This document shows, in pieces, positions 50,695 to 57,860 of a stretch of 64,000 nucleotides of DNA (within the stretch, counting starts at the first letter, position 1; each line of letters starts with the position of its first letter). Below the pieces are notes generated by a model. The model saw nothing but the letters and a program-made list of their open reading frames with translations. It did not search any database and was not told the DNA's origin. Made by a program: the position numbers and the translations under genes. Source of the stretch: an uncultured Eubacteriales bacterium (lineage in GTDB: Bacteria; Bacillota; Clostridia; Oscillospirales; Oscillospiraceae); assembly GCA_900544295.1 (NCBI GenBank), contig UQUO01000003.1, positions 101,145-165,144 of the forward strand, in the 5' to 3' direction.

Positions 50695-52911
50695 ATGGCA
50701 GATAGATTTTCTTTGCAGCTTGTAGCCTATGACGATGTTGTAGCACCTGGTTATTATGGCTGGCGATTTACTATCAACTGCAAACAAACAAGGAATTATC
50801 TTCAAAATACATCTCTAATTGAATGGGAGCTTAGACAAGAGCCTAACGGCCTCAACATTGTGTTTTTCCCAGAGGTTGAGGAAACCACCCTGACAATCGG
50901 GGATGAAGATGTTTACCACGATGACAACCCAAGCATTGTTGTTGTCCCTGGTGATGTTTACGGTAGCGTCACCGGCTCTTTTACCGTTAGCCATGATGAT
51001 AATGGTGAGCTTACTCTACCCATTACATTTGTCACTGGCGACAAGAGCATTAGCGGCAGTTGGGAACTCACTGCAATGCCTGAGCCGTCCCGTATCTACC
51101 AAAACCCGGCTCAGATTGGGAATATGGCGACGCTTGTTATTGCAACTGACACCGGGAGCGGGTGGACACACGATGTAACATATACCTTTGGAAAATTGAG
51201 CGGCACAGTCGTTACCGGAGTTCCAGGAGGGAACGCTTATACCTGGACTATTCCAGAGACTTTTTATGATGAACTTGGCCCGGACAAGTCATCTATGGAA
51301 GGTACGCTCAACTGTAAAACATACTACAATGGCTCTTACTATGGTGAGTATTCCACTACATTCATTGCGTCAACCTTTGCTGACGATGTTCCAGTCATTG
51401 AAGTTGAGATTTACGACACCGATTCAGCGATTGTTGCGCTGACGGGGGATAAAAGCGTATTAGTCCCTGGATATTCTGACGCTTATTATAATATGACTGC
51501 CACGCCTCAGAACGGAGCGTCTATTGCGTCTGTAAAGGCTTCAAATGGTTCTTTTGCATTCAACACCAGTACAGGCACATTCGTAGATTCTAAGGCTACA
51601 AAATACACTTTCTCCGCAACAGACAGCCGTGGACTGCTTGGCACTGAGACAGTCGTTGTGCCTATTGTAGACTATGTTAAACCAACGGTTGAAATCAGCG
51701 ATGTCTACATGGATGGTAACGGCGAACTTACATTTACGCTAAGTGGCAACTGTTTTAGCGGGAGCTTTGGAGCAGTCAGCAATTCCCCGGTAGTCCAATA
51801 TCGCTATAAGAAGGACGGCGGTTCATATGGCAACTGGGTAACTGCCTCACCGAGCTTCAGCGGTAAATCCTACTCTGCGGACATTACCATTACTGGACTT
51901 GATTATCATTCAGGATACACCTTCCAGGCGAGAATCCAAGATAAGCTCAATTTAGTTGAGTCGCCTTTAACTCCCGTAAATAGTAAGCCCATCTTTGATT
52001 GGAGCAACGAAGACTTCAATTTTAATGTCCCTGTAAACGTCAATGGCGGTATCACTGTCAGCGGGGATGTCGAGTTTGGAGGGAGCACCAGTGGCCTTAA
52101 AGCAGAGGATATTGAGGGCGCTGGGTTGCGGTATGGCACTTGCTCAACAGGCGCAAGCACATCTGCTAAGGTTGTTACCTGCAAAGGTTTTCCCGCTCCT
52201 GTGACTGGTACAAGCATCCGAGTTAAGTTTGATTCAGGCAATACGGCCAATTCGCCTACCATGAATGTCAATAACACCGGCGCTTATGCAATTAAGAGCT
52301 ACGGCTCTACGGCGAGTATGGGCTACAAGTGGTATTCTGGAGAGGTTAAGGACTTTGTGTTCGACGGTTCATATTGGGTTATGGTGGATGGTATGGTTGC
52401 CTCTACATCCTATTACGGCAAAACCATCCTCACTAATACCGTGGACTCAACAACCCAGAATAAAGCTGTTACACCGTATGGCGTACAACAGGCCATTCAG
52501 AGCGCCCTAAGCGGCGGAGGCACGACACCCACCGTAGGCACATGGAGTCCTTATTGCTCCGGCTCTGGCACAAAGACAGGATGGTATATCAAAGTAGGCT
52601 CCTATGTGATTTTGGGCTTCTACATTGATATTACTGTCAATGCGTCCAGCAATACTGAAATCAGCATTTCCGGGTTGCCGTTCTCCCCAAGAGAAGATGC
52701 CGCTGGCGGAGGTTTTTGCTATCCTGCCTACTACTCAAGGACAGCGCCGTTTACTGGCTGGAAGCTGTCTGGCAGCTATATCAAGGCGATGGGTGGCCTT
52801 ATTGCGTCTTTCGGTAGTGGAGATGAGTTTGAGGCCGTAGAGCTTATGTACCCGTCCAATGGTACTAAGTTGGTTGCCAGCGGTACAATCTGTTACTATG
52901 CCTACGGATAA
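50695..52911 (+). CDS. Large tail/fibre protein, DUF859-like
   Basis: A 738-aa protein. The start (ADRFSLQLVAYDDVVAPGYYGW, then TRNYLQNTSLIEWELRQEP) and the repeated strand-rich domains match DUF859-type siphophage structural proteins. The C-terminal 150 residues (VVTCKGFPAPVTGTSIRVKFDSGN, FVFDGSYWVMVDGM) resemble a receptor-contact head. ATG 50695 has AAGGAGGAATAAT upstream. It is the last large structural gene. Confidence 0.82.
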   Translation: MADRFSLQLVAYDDVVAPGYYGWRFTINCKQTRNYLQNTSLIEWELRQEPNGLNIVFFPEVEETTLTIGDEDVYHDDNPSIVVVPGDVYGSVTGSFTVSHDDNGELTLPITFVTGDKSISGSWELTAMPEPSRIYQNPAQIGNMATLVIATDTGSGWTHDVTYTFGKLSGTVVTGVPGGNAYTWTIPETFYDELGPDKSSMEGTLNCKTYYNGSYYGEYSTTFIASTFADDVPVIEVEIYDTDSAIVALTGDKSVLVPGYSDAYYNMTATPQNGASIASVKASNGSFAFNTSTGTFVDSKATKYTFSATDSRGLLGTETVVVPIVDYVKPTVEISDVYMDGNGELTFTLSGNCFSGSFGAVSNSPVVQYRYKKDGGSYGNWVTASPSFSGKSYSADITITGLDYHSGYTFQARIQDKLNLVESPLTPVNSKPIFDWSNEDFNFNVPVNVNGGITVSGDVEFGGSTSGLKAEDIEGAGLRYGTCSTGASTSAKVVTCKGFPAPVTGTSIRVKFDSGNTANSPTMNVNNTGAYAIKSYGSTASMGYKWYSGEVKDFVFDGSYWVMVDGMVASTSYYGKTILTNTVDSTTQNKAVTPYGVQQAIQSALSGGGTTPTVGTWSPYCSGSGTKTGWYIKVGSYVILGFYIDITVNASSNTEISISGLPFSPREDAAGGGFCYPAYYSRTAPFTGWKLSGSYIKAMGGLIASFGSGDEFEAVELMYPSNGTKLVASGTICYYAYG

Positions 52912-52924
52912 GGAGGGAGGCGAC

Positions 52925-53248
52925 ATGGAACTTATTGATATTGTAGCTTGGTTTGGCATCCCCGCCGCTATCACGGGCATTGGTGCATGGTGGATTAAGC
53001 GGAAGGTGGAGGCCAACGAAAAGAAGCAAGCCGAACGAGATACAAATATTGAAACGCTTATTTTAGTGATGATGCAGACTTCCCGTGCAAACAGCATTGG
53101 AATTGAGGCTATCGCTAAGGCTGTACAACGTATCCCTGACGCTCATTGCAATGGGGATATGCACGAAGCCTTAGCCAAAATGGATGAGCTACAAAAGAAG
53201 GAAAAAGATTTCATGCTGGAGAAGGGGATTAAGTACATCTTCGAGTGA
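52925..53248 (+). CDS. Small membrane-anchored phage protein, holin region
   Basis: A 107-aa protein with one N-terminal membrane helix (LIDIVAWFGIPAAITGIGAWWI). A basic turn (KRKVEANEKKQAERD) and a helical, probably coiled-coil C-terminus follow. ATG 52925 follows GGAGGGAGGCGAC. Position after the fibre suggests a lysis or tail-chaperone role. It could be a holin partner or spanin-like anchor, but I cannot assign a family. Confidence 0.6.
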   Translation: MELIDIVAWFGIPAAITGIGAWWIKRKVEANEKKQAERDTNIETLILVMMQTSRANSIGIEAIAKAVQRIPDAHCNGDMHEALAKMDELQKKEKDFMLEKGIKYIFE

Positions 53249-53257
53249 GGGGATTCG

Positions 53258-53461
53258 ATGAAAGAGAAAATCATCAACCGGCTTTGCACGGTTAAATCAA
53301 TCGTTACCATTTTGCTGACGGCGGTGTTTTGCTATCTGGCTATTGTCGGCAAAGTGAGCCAAGAGCAAGTTATGACTGTGTTCACAGTGGTTATCAGTTT
53401 CTATTTCGGCTCTCAGAGTGAGCGTCTTAATAACGCTCTCAAACAGACACAGACAGAATAA
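53258..53461 (+). CDS. Putative small holin
   Basis: A 67-aa protein with a basic N-terminus, two close hydrophobic stretches (SIVTILLTAVFCYLAIVG and MTVFTVVISFYFGSQS) and a polar tail. This is the layout of short phage holins. In comparable phages a lysin gene follows; here a terminator and attR follow within 150 nt and no lysin is present. Confidence 0.65.
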   Translation: MKEKIINRLCTVKSIVTILLTAVFCYLAIVGKVSQEQVMTVFTVVISFYFGSQSERLNNALKQTQTE

Positions 53462-53468
53462 TCAATTA

Positions 53469-53498
53469 GGGGCTGCTTCACGGCGGCTCCTTTTTTTT
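53469..53498 (+). terminator. Terminator at the end of the late prophage genes
   Basis: An 8-bp stem (53469-53476 with 53483-53490, two G-T pairs) followed by eight T residues. Confidence 0.85.
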
Positions 53499-53501
53499 CG
53501 C

Positions 53502-53529
53502 TTGACTAATTGTGATTTTGCAGTATAAT
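53502..53529 (+). promoter_or_regulatory. Promoter at the right prophage end, pointing at attR
   Basis: TTGACT (53502-53507), a 16-nt spacer and TATAAT (53524-53529). In the lysogen it reads only the yebC fragment and then a terminator. In an excised circle it would lie directly upstream of the integrase gene, across attP. An arm-site repeat starts 4 nt after the -10, so integrase binding could shut it off. Confidence 0.65.
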
Positions 53530-53532
53530 TTT

Positions 53533-53592
53533 GTTGTGACATACACCCAGGATAAAAATTTATTCGAGTCCTGCAAAGTTACTGAAAAAGTT
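53533..53592 (+). promoter_or_regulatory. Candidate integrase arm-type sites, right end
   Basis: GTTGTGACATACA (53533-53545) and TGAAAAAGTT (53583-53592) repeat the sites at 31373-31385 and 31325-31334 in the same orientation. Confidence 0.55.
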
Positions 53593-53609
53593 GCGAAAAA
53601 TCCATGTTT

Positions 53610-53708
53610 ACCGACGAGGCCGACATCAAGAACATGGAGAAGCTGCTGGATCTCTTGGAGGACAACGACGATGTGCAGAACGTCTGGCACAACTGGGACC
53701 AGGATTGA
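53610..53708 (+). repeat. attR: displaced host 3' end of yebC
   Basis: It encodes [20 protein letters not shown] and the rest of a YebC C-terminus up to the TGA at 53706-53708. It has no upstream gene body and aligns without gaps to 31166-31264. A terminator follows, as expected for the true end of the host gene. Identical blocks are at 53621-53631 and 53676-53698. Confidence 0.85.
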
Positions 53709-53718
53709 ACTGAATAAC

Positions 53719-53748
53719 AAAAAACGCCCCATCATGGGGGCGTTTTTT
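53719..53748 (+). terminator. Original yebC terminator, bidirectional
   Basis: An AAACGCCCC/GGGGCGTTT stem with runs of A before and T after. It also fits the minus-strand gene remnant that ends at 53753. Confidence 0.88.
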
Positions 53749-53752
53749 CATT

Positions 53753-53866
53753 TCAAAACCGCACCGTCCGCGGCGGCACGCCGCCGGTGTTGTACAGGTC
53801 CAGCAGCCGTGCAAGGCAGCGGTCAGTGCGGTAGGGTTTACCTTCTGCGTGCCTTACCCTTTCAGC
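53753..53866 (-). pseudogene. Possible 3' remnant of a minus-strand gene
   Basis: In one minus-strand frame this stretch reads AERVRHAEGKPYRTDRCLAR, then LLDLYNTGGVPPRTVRF and a TGA at 53755-53753, directly before a terminator. The composition is protein-like and host-like, but no gene body precedes it; upstream bases belong to uxaA in another frame. I do not recognise the protein. It may be the end of a deleted downstream gene of the uxaA cluster. Confidence 0.35.
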
Positions 53867-54677
53867 AGTATTCGCAGGCGCGGCTGATGACTGCCTCGGA
53901 ATAGCCCAGTTTAAGAGTCTCGGCGCTCGTCAGACGGCCGGAGAGCGTGTCGAGTATCTGCTGCATGGTGATGTCGGCCATGGCGTCGAGGCTGACGCCC
54001 TCTCCAAGTACAGCGCTCATGTCGAGGTCAATGTTGTCCGAGAGCTTCCTGGCTGTGTCGCCGTTGGCCGTGACCTTCATGACGGGCGCGACGGCGCTGC
54101 CTATGGCGTTGCCGCGGCCTGTTGTAAAGACGATCAGCTGGCAGCCCGCGGCGATTATCCTGTCGCTGATTATGCCCATGACGGGGTTTGAGACCAGCCC
54201 GCTCGTCGCGTCGGAGCCGCCGCACTCAATGCCCAGCATGAGCTCGGAGATATCGCACTCTTCGCGCCGGCACATGGAGGCCTCGATGACCATGCGCCGG
54301 GCGATTTTTTTCGCCATAGCTACAGTTTCAATGGTGCCGCCCTCCTCCTGGATGAGCAGGCCCTCGATGGGCTTGTCAGTTCGGGCGCGCAGCTCCTTTA
54401 TAAAGCCGTCCATGCGGTTCATCTCACAGCCGAGGCCGATGGCTACAACGCCGTAGACGTTGGGATTGGCTGCCATGCCCACCAGCACGTCCTGCGTCCT
54501 GCGCAAGTTGCGCGAGGATTCGCCGCAGCCGTTCTGGTTTATGAAGCTGACGGCGCCGTAGATGCCGTCTGCCGTCTGGCGCGCGGCCTCTGCTGCGCAG
54601 CCCACCGTCGCAAGCACGAGGACGTGGTTGCGGATGCCGACCTTGCCATCGGGCCGCCGAAAACCAAGAAACTTCAT
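53862..54677 (-). CDS. UxaA/altronate-dehydratase family large subunit, internally shortened
   Basis: A 271-aa protein; full family members have about 385. The N-terminal half is normal (FLGFRRPDGKVGIRNHVLVL, QNGCGE, GLGCE, IQEEGGT, GIECGGSDATSGLVSNPVMG), as is the end (CQLIVFTTGRGNAIGS). Around residue 178 (base about 54145) the sequence jumps from SDRIIAAG to CQLIVF; the roughly 110 residues usually between these blocks are missing. The frame is kept. Such enzymes dehydrate sugar acids or sulfolactate with an iron-sulfur centre. The shortened form is probably inactive, or the gap is an assembly error. It is coupled to the SAF subunit by a 4-nt overlap. Confidence 0.75.
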   Translation of the reverse strand: MKFLGFRRPDGKVGIRNHVLVLATVGCAAEAARQTADGIYGAVSFINQNGCGESSRNLRRTQDVLVGMAANPNVYGVVAIGLGCEMNRMDGFIKELRARTDKPIEGLLIQEEGGTIETVAMAKKIARRMVIEASMCRREECDISELMLGIECGGSDATSGLVSNPVMGIISDRIIAAGCQLIVFTTGRGNAIGSAVAPVMKVTANGDTARKLSDNIDLDMSAVLGEGVSLDAMADITMQQILDTLSGRLTSAETLKLGYSEAVISRACEYC

Positions 54678-54967
54678 GCCCTCTCGCCCCCTTCCACTCC
54701 GCTCGTGATGTTGTGACAGTGGACGTGCTCGCCCTTTTTGATGTCGCAGGTCGCGCGGCCTATGACCTCGCCGTACTTTTTTATCTCGCAGCCCGCGGGT
54801 ATGTCGCGGACCGCGATCTTGTGAAACTTGGGCGCCCCGAGAGAGACGATCTCCGCCATGTCTCCACCATCCAGGTAGCGCACAGTCTTGCCCATGGGAG
54901 CCTCGCGCGTCAGGGTGACGACATCGTCTCCGGCGCTTATGAGGATCGCGTCAATGTCGTTTTGCAT
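54674..54967 (-). CDS. UxaA-family SAF-domain small subunit
   Basis: A 97-aa protein made of one SAF domain (DAILISAGDDVVTLTREAPM ... KFHKIAVRDIPAGCEIKKYGEVIGRATCDI ... GEHVHCHNI). It equals the N-terminal part of single-chain altronate dehydratases and the small subunit of two-chain forms. The HVHCHN end is conserved. CAGGAGGCG precedes the start. It is complete, unlike its neighbour. Confidence 0.85.
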   Translation of the reverse strand: MQNDIDAILISAGDDVVTLTREAPMGKTVRYLDGGDMAEIVSLGAPKFHKIAVRDIPAGCEIKKYGEVIGRATCDIKKGEHVHCHNITSGVEGGERA

Positions 54968-54991
54968 ACGGCGCCTCCTGTGAAAAAGTTA

Positions 54992-55020
54992 AACCGGCCC
55001 GCCGGTCATGGCGGGCCGGT
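54992..55020 (-). terminator. Terminator downstream of the PanE-like gene
   Basis: A 10-bp GC stem (ACCGGCCCGC with GCGGGCCGGT). On the minus strand it is followed by TTTAACTTTTT. It lies between the PanE-like gene and the SAF gene. Confidence 0.75.
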
Positions 55021-55038
55021 CGTATCAATAAGGCTTTA

Positions 55039-55890
55039 TCAATACTGCCGCTCGTAATTCGCCTGTATGGCCTTTATTTCCCGGGTGAGTATGTCGCAGG
55101 TGGGTGTAGGTATGCCGACCTTGCGCCCGAACATGGATATAGCGCCGGTGAGCGAGTCCACCTCGGTCTGACGGTGGGCCTGAGTGTCCTGAGCCATGGA
55201 GGGGTAGTAGTCTCCGAGGCCCTTGACTATGCGGGGCATCTCCTCCTGCATGTACTCCCAGATGCCGGGGATACCGAGCGCGGCGGCCACGTCGCTGGCC
55301 TCGCGCCAGACGGACCAGACCAGCTCGACGCCCTCGGGGTCGTCGTAGACCTCCTTGATCTTCAGACGCAGCACGGCGCAGACGGTGTTGAAGCCGCTGT
55401 TAGAGGTGGCTTTGCGCCAGACCTTGGGGCGCACATCCTCGTAGAAGTGGGGCAGAAGGCCGCCGGCAGCGAACTTCTCCTCAAGATACTTGCCCGCACG
55501 ATCGGTGAGCTCATTTTTGACGCAGGCGCCGAAATACATATTTTCAGTACCCGCGGAGGGCTTGGCGACGCAGACGCCGGGCTCGGGCAGCTCCGTACCC
55601 ATGTTGCCGCAGCCGTACATGACCCTGTCCTCAGGCACGAGCTTCTTCACAACTTCCTCGTTGCCGAGGCCGTTCTGCAGTGTGGCTACAACGGTCTCGG
55701 GCCCGACGCAGCACATTGCGCCCTTGAGCGCAAGCTCGGTTATCGTAGCCTTGACCATCAGGATGACTATATCAGCAACGCCGACCTCCTCGGCGGAATA
55801 GGCGGTCTTAAAGCCGGTGACGTGGAACTCGCCGTCGGGATTGCGAAAGATCATGCCGTCCCTGGCCACCTTGGCCAGCGGCAGCATGAA
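55039..55890 (-). pseudogene. PanE/ApbA-family 2-oxoacid reductase lacking its N-terminus
   Basis: The C-terminal domain and most of the NADPH domain of a ketopantoate-reductase-like enzyme are present (VATLQNGLGNEEVV, CGNMGTELPEPG, KVWRKATSNSGFN, LGIPTPTCD-like VGIPTPTCDIL). The N-terminal GxGxxG nucleotide-binding loop and first strand are absent. Upstream of about base 55890 the frame continues only as antisense of the transporter fragment (an open frame runs to 55917). It most likely was divergent from the transporter and lost its 5' end in one deletion. Its product would not bind NADPH normally. Confidence 0.75.
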
Positions 55891-56731
55891 CGCCGTCGCG
55901 GTCCTGCTTGAGAGCAACTTCGGCGTTAACTACTGGATAGGCGTTGCGATAATCATAGTCTGCACAATGCTTCTGTGCGCTTTCGGCGCGAGGCTGGTGC
56001 GCGCGGCCTCGTCCTACATGATGTTCATCGTCGTGGGCATCCTTCTCGTCATCATGATCCTGCTCGCCATGAACGGCGACGGGGACCTCTCCGGCTCCAT
56101 TGCGAACCAGGCTCAGAACCTGCCCGCCGCGGGCAGCGGCAGCTGGCTCAGTGCCATCTGGAGTGCCATAATCTACGGCAGCTTCCAGGCCACTATCGTC
56201 GCCAACATCGCCTCCGTCGCGGGCGACCTCACCAGCCGCCGCGAGAGCAAGAAGGCTGCTATCACCGGTTTCCTGGCCAACACCATACTGCTCATCGTCC
56301 TCTGCACCATGCTCTTCAGCTACACCAACGTCTACGCCATCACTGATGAGGCGCTGCCGTTCTTCTCTCTGCTCCAGCGCCTGGGCTACGAGAGCGTCAC
56401 CGTCATCTACATAGTCATCGTCTTCATCGCGGTGCTGAGCACGGTCGTCGGCTTCGCCTTCGCGGGCGTTGCGCGCTTCAGTAAGTACTACCAGCCGAAG
56501 AGCGGCAAGAAGAGCGCCCTGCGCGATGCCATCTTCGTCGGCATCATGCTCATCGCCTGCGCTGTCGCCTCTCAGATAGGCATCGTGACGCTCGTCTCCA
56601 CCGGCTACAAGATCCTGGGATACCTGAACCTGCCCATCATCGTCCTGCCCGCCATCATTCTCGGCGGTCACAAAATCAGCAAGAAGTACCTCAGGAAGAA
56701 TAGAATCGACGCCCCGGGCGTGGATATGTGA
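55885..56731 (+). pseudogene. YkvI-like membrane transporter lacking its N-terminus
   Basis: About 280 residues with seven or so membrane helices (FGVNYWIGVAIIIVCTMLLC, ARLVRAASSYMMFIVVGILL, then IIYGSFQATIVANIASVAGD and later helices), matching the C-terminal three quarters of YkvI-type membrane proteins. The first 25 residues of the open frame (from 55817) are antisense PanE sequence, not transporter. The first helices of the family are missing. The fragment is followed by a good terminator, and it retains no promoter or ribosome-binding site of its own that I can see. Confidence 0.7.
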
Positions 56732-56752
56732 GGTCCACAAAGCAAATATCGC

Positions 56753-56782
56753 AAAAATCCCCGGCCCGGCCGGGGATTTTTT
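56753..56782 (+). terminator. Terminator after the transporter fragment
   Basis: An AAAATCCCCGGCC/GGCCGGGGATTTT-type hairpin with a T-run, usable in both directions. Confidence 0.88.
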
Positions 56783-56910
56783 GAATAGAGAGCTGGATTT
56801 AACACTTTAATCCGTAACGATTTGGTCTGGTGTTTCGTGACAAAAGCATTTATAATAAAAACGCAAGAGCCGCGAAAGCGGCGAAAAACTTTTGAGAACG
56901 GCGGTTTGGT

Positions 56911-57597
56911 ATGGCAGAGTTCAAGTTTCCAGAAGAGAAAAACCTGGTGTTCATAGGCGAAGCCGGCTCCGGCAAGACGGAGACGGCGGTCAATCTCGCC
57001 CTGCGCATGGCGCGGGAGGGGGGACGCCGGGTGCATTTTTTCGATATGGACCAGACGAAGCCGCTGTTCCGCGCGCGCGACTGTGAGGCGCAGCTGGAGC
57101 GGGAGGGCGTGGTGTTCCACTTCCAGGCCCAGTATCTCGACGCGCCCACGGTGGCCTCCGGCGTCATAGAGACGCTCCGGGACGAGGGCTCCGCCGTGAT
57201 CATGGACATCGGCGGCGGCTCGCACGGCTCTCACATGATAGGGCAGTTTTCGCATCTGCTTAACAGCGCGAACACTCTGGTGCTCTACATAGTGAACCCC
57301 TTCCGCCCCTGGTCGGGGAGCCGTGAGGACATAGAGGTCACCATGCGCCGCGTGCTTGGCGCGGCGAGGCTGTGGAGCTTCCGTCTCGTCGCAAACCCCA
57401 ATCTTGGCCCCGAGACACGTGCGGAGGACGTATTGGCGGGCCTCCGCCGCTTCCAGGGGCTGTTCCCCGGCGAGGAGGCGCTGTTTGCCTGCGCGCTGGA
57501 GGAGCTTGTCAGCAAATTGGCAGGGCAGGTGAGGGAGCCGCTGCTTCCGATCCGGCTCAATACCATCCCTGAGTGGTTGGCTGGTTCGGGGATGTGA
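56911..57597 (+). CDS. P-loop NTPase associated with the oxidoreductase operon
   Basis: A 228-aa protein with Walker A GEAGSGKTET (about residues 17-26), a SIMIBI-like FFDMDQTKPLFRARD and VIMDIGGGSHGSH as Walker B region. It resembles the nitrogenase-iron-protein/CobQ class of small ATPases. It lies 43 nt before the ferredoxin subunit of the 2-oxoacid oxidoreductase and in the same direction. It may be a maturation or cofactor-insertion factor for that complex; no family function is known to me. Confidence 0.7.
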   Translation: MAEFKFPEEKNLVFIGEAGSGKTETAVNLALRMAREGGRRVHFFDMDQTKPLFRARDCEAQLEREGVVFHFQAQYLDAPTVASGVIETLRDEGSAVIMDIGGGSHGSHMIGQFSHLLNSANTLVLYIVNPFRPWSGSREDIEVTMRRVLGAARLWSFRLVANPNLGPETRAEDVLAGLRRFQGLFPGEEALFACALEELVSKLAGQVREPLLPIRLNTIPEWLAGSGM

Positions 57598-57640
57598 GTC
57601 TTTTGAGCGAATCTGAGAAAACGAAGGAGTGGTAAACGAA

Positions 57641-57859
57641 ATGGCCAAAGGCAGAGTAGAGATCTATACCGAAGCCTGCAAGAGCTGCCTCTACTGCGTC
57701 AAGACCTGCCCCCAGAAGGTGCTGGGTACGACCGACGCGGTGAACTCGAAGGGCTATCAATATGCTGTGCCAGTGAACCCCGACGCCTGCATCGGCTGCG
57801 CGATGTGCGCCACCATCTGTCCCGACGCGGCGATAACCGTTTACAGGGAGGTGAAGTGA
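57641..57859 (+). CDS. 2-oxoacid:ferredoxin oxidoreductase, ferredoxin (delta) subunit
   Basis: A 72-aa protein with two [4Fe-4S] motifs: CKSCLYCVKTCPQ and CIGCAMCATICPD. It passes electrons from the TPP-containing core to ferredoxin. ATG 57641 follows AAGGAGTGG at longer spacing. It is the first subunit of the four-gene operon. Confidence 0.92.
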   Translation: MAKGRVEIYTEACKSCLYCVKTCPQKVLGTTDAVNSKGYQYAVPVNPDACIGCAMCATICPDAAITVYREVK

Positions 57860-57860
57860 G

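Larger units (their letters stand above)
31166..53708 (+). mobile_element. Siphovirus-type prophage of about 22.4 kb integrated in yebC
   Basis: The element is bounded by a 99-bp imperfect direct repeat of the yebC 3' end. All genes read in one direction: integrase, lipoprotein, degenerate repeat region, small genes, nuclease, terminase, fibre-like cassette, portal, head, connectors, tail, tape measure, fibre, holin-like. Base composition is clearly AT-richer than the host flanks. The packaging, head and tail genes look complete and intact. I see no repressor, Cro, excisionase, recognisable replication protein, or endolysin. It could be a remnant that lost its early and lysis modules, a satellite relying on a helper, or a phage with unrecognised genes. 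Confidence 0.92.

Noticed and set aside
53512..53904. A 130-aa plus-strand ORF spanning attR
   Set aside because: It crosses a promoter, the attachment site and a terminator, and reads the yebC fragment out of frame.
55174..55911. A 245-aa plus-strand frame across the PanE-like gene
   Set aside because: The minus strand carries recognisable PanE family blocks; the plus frame has none.
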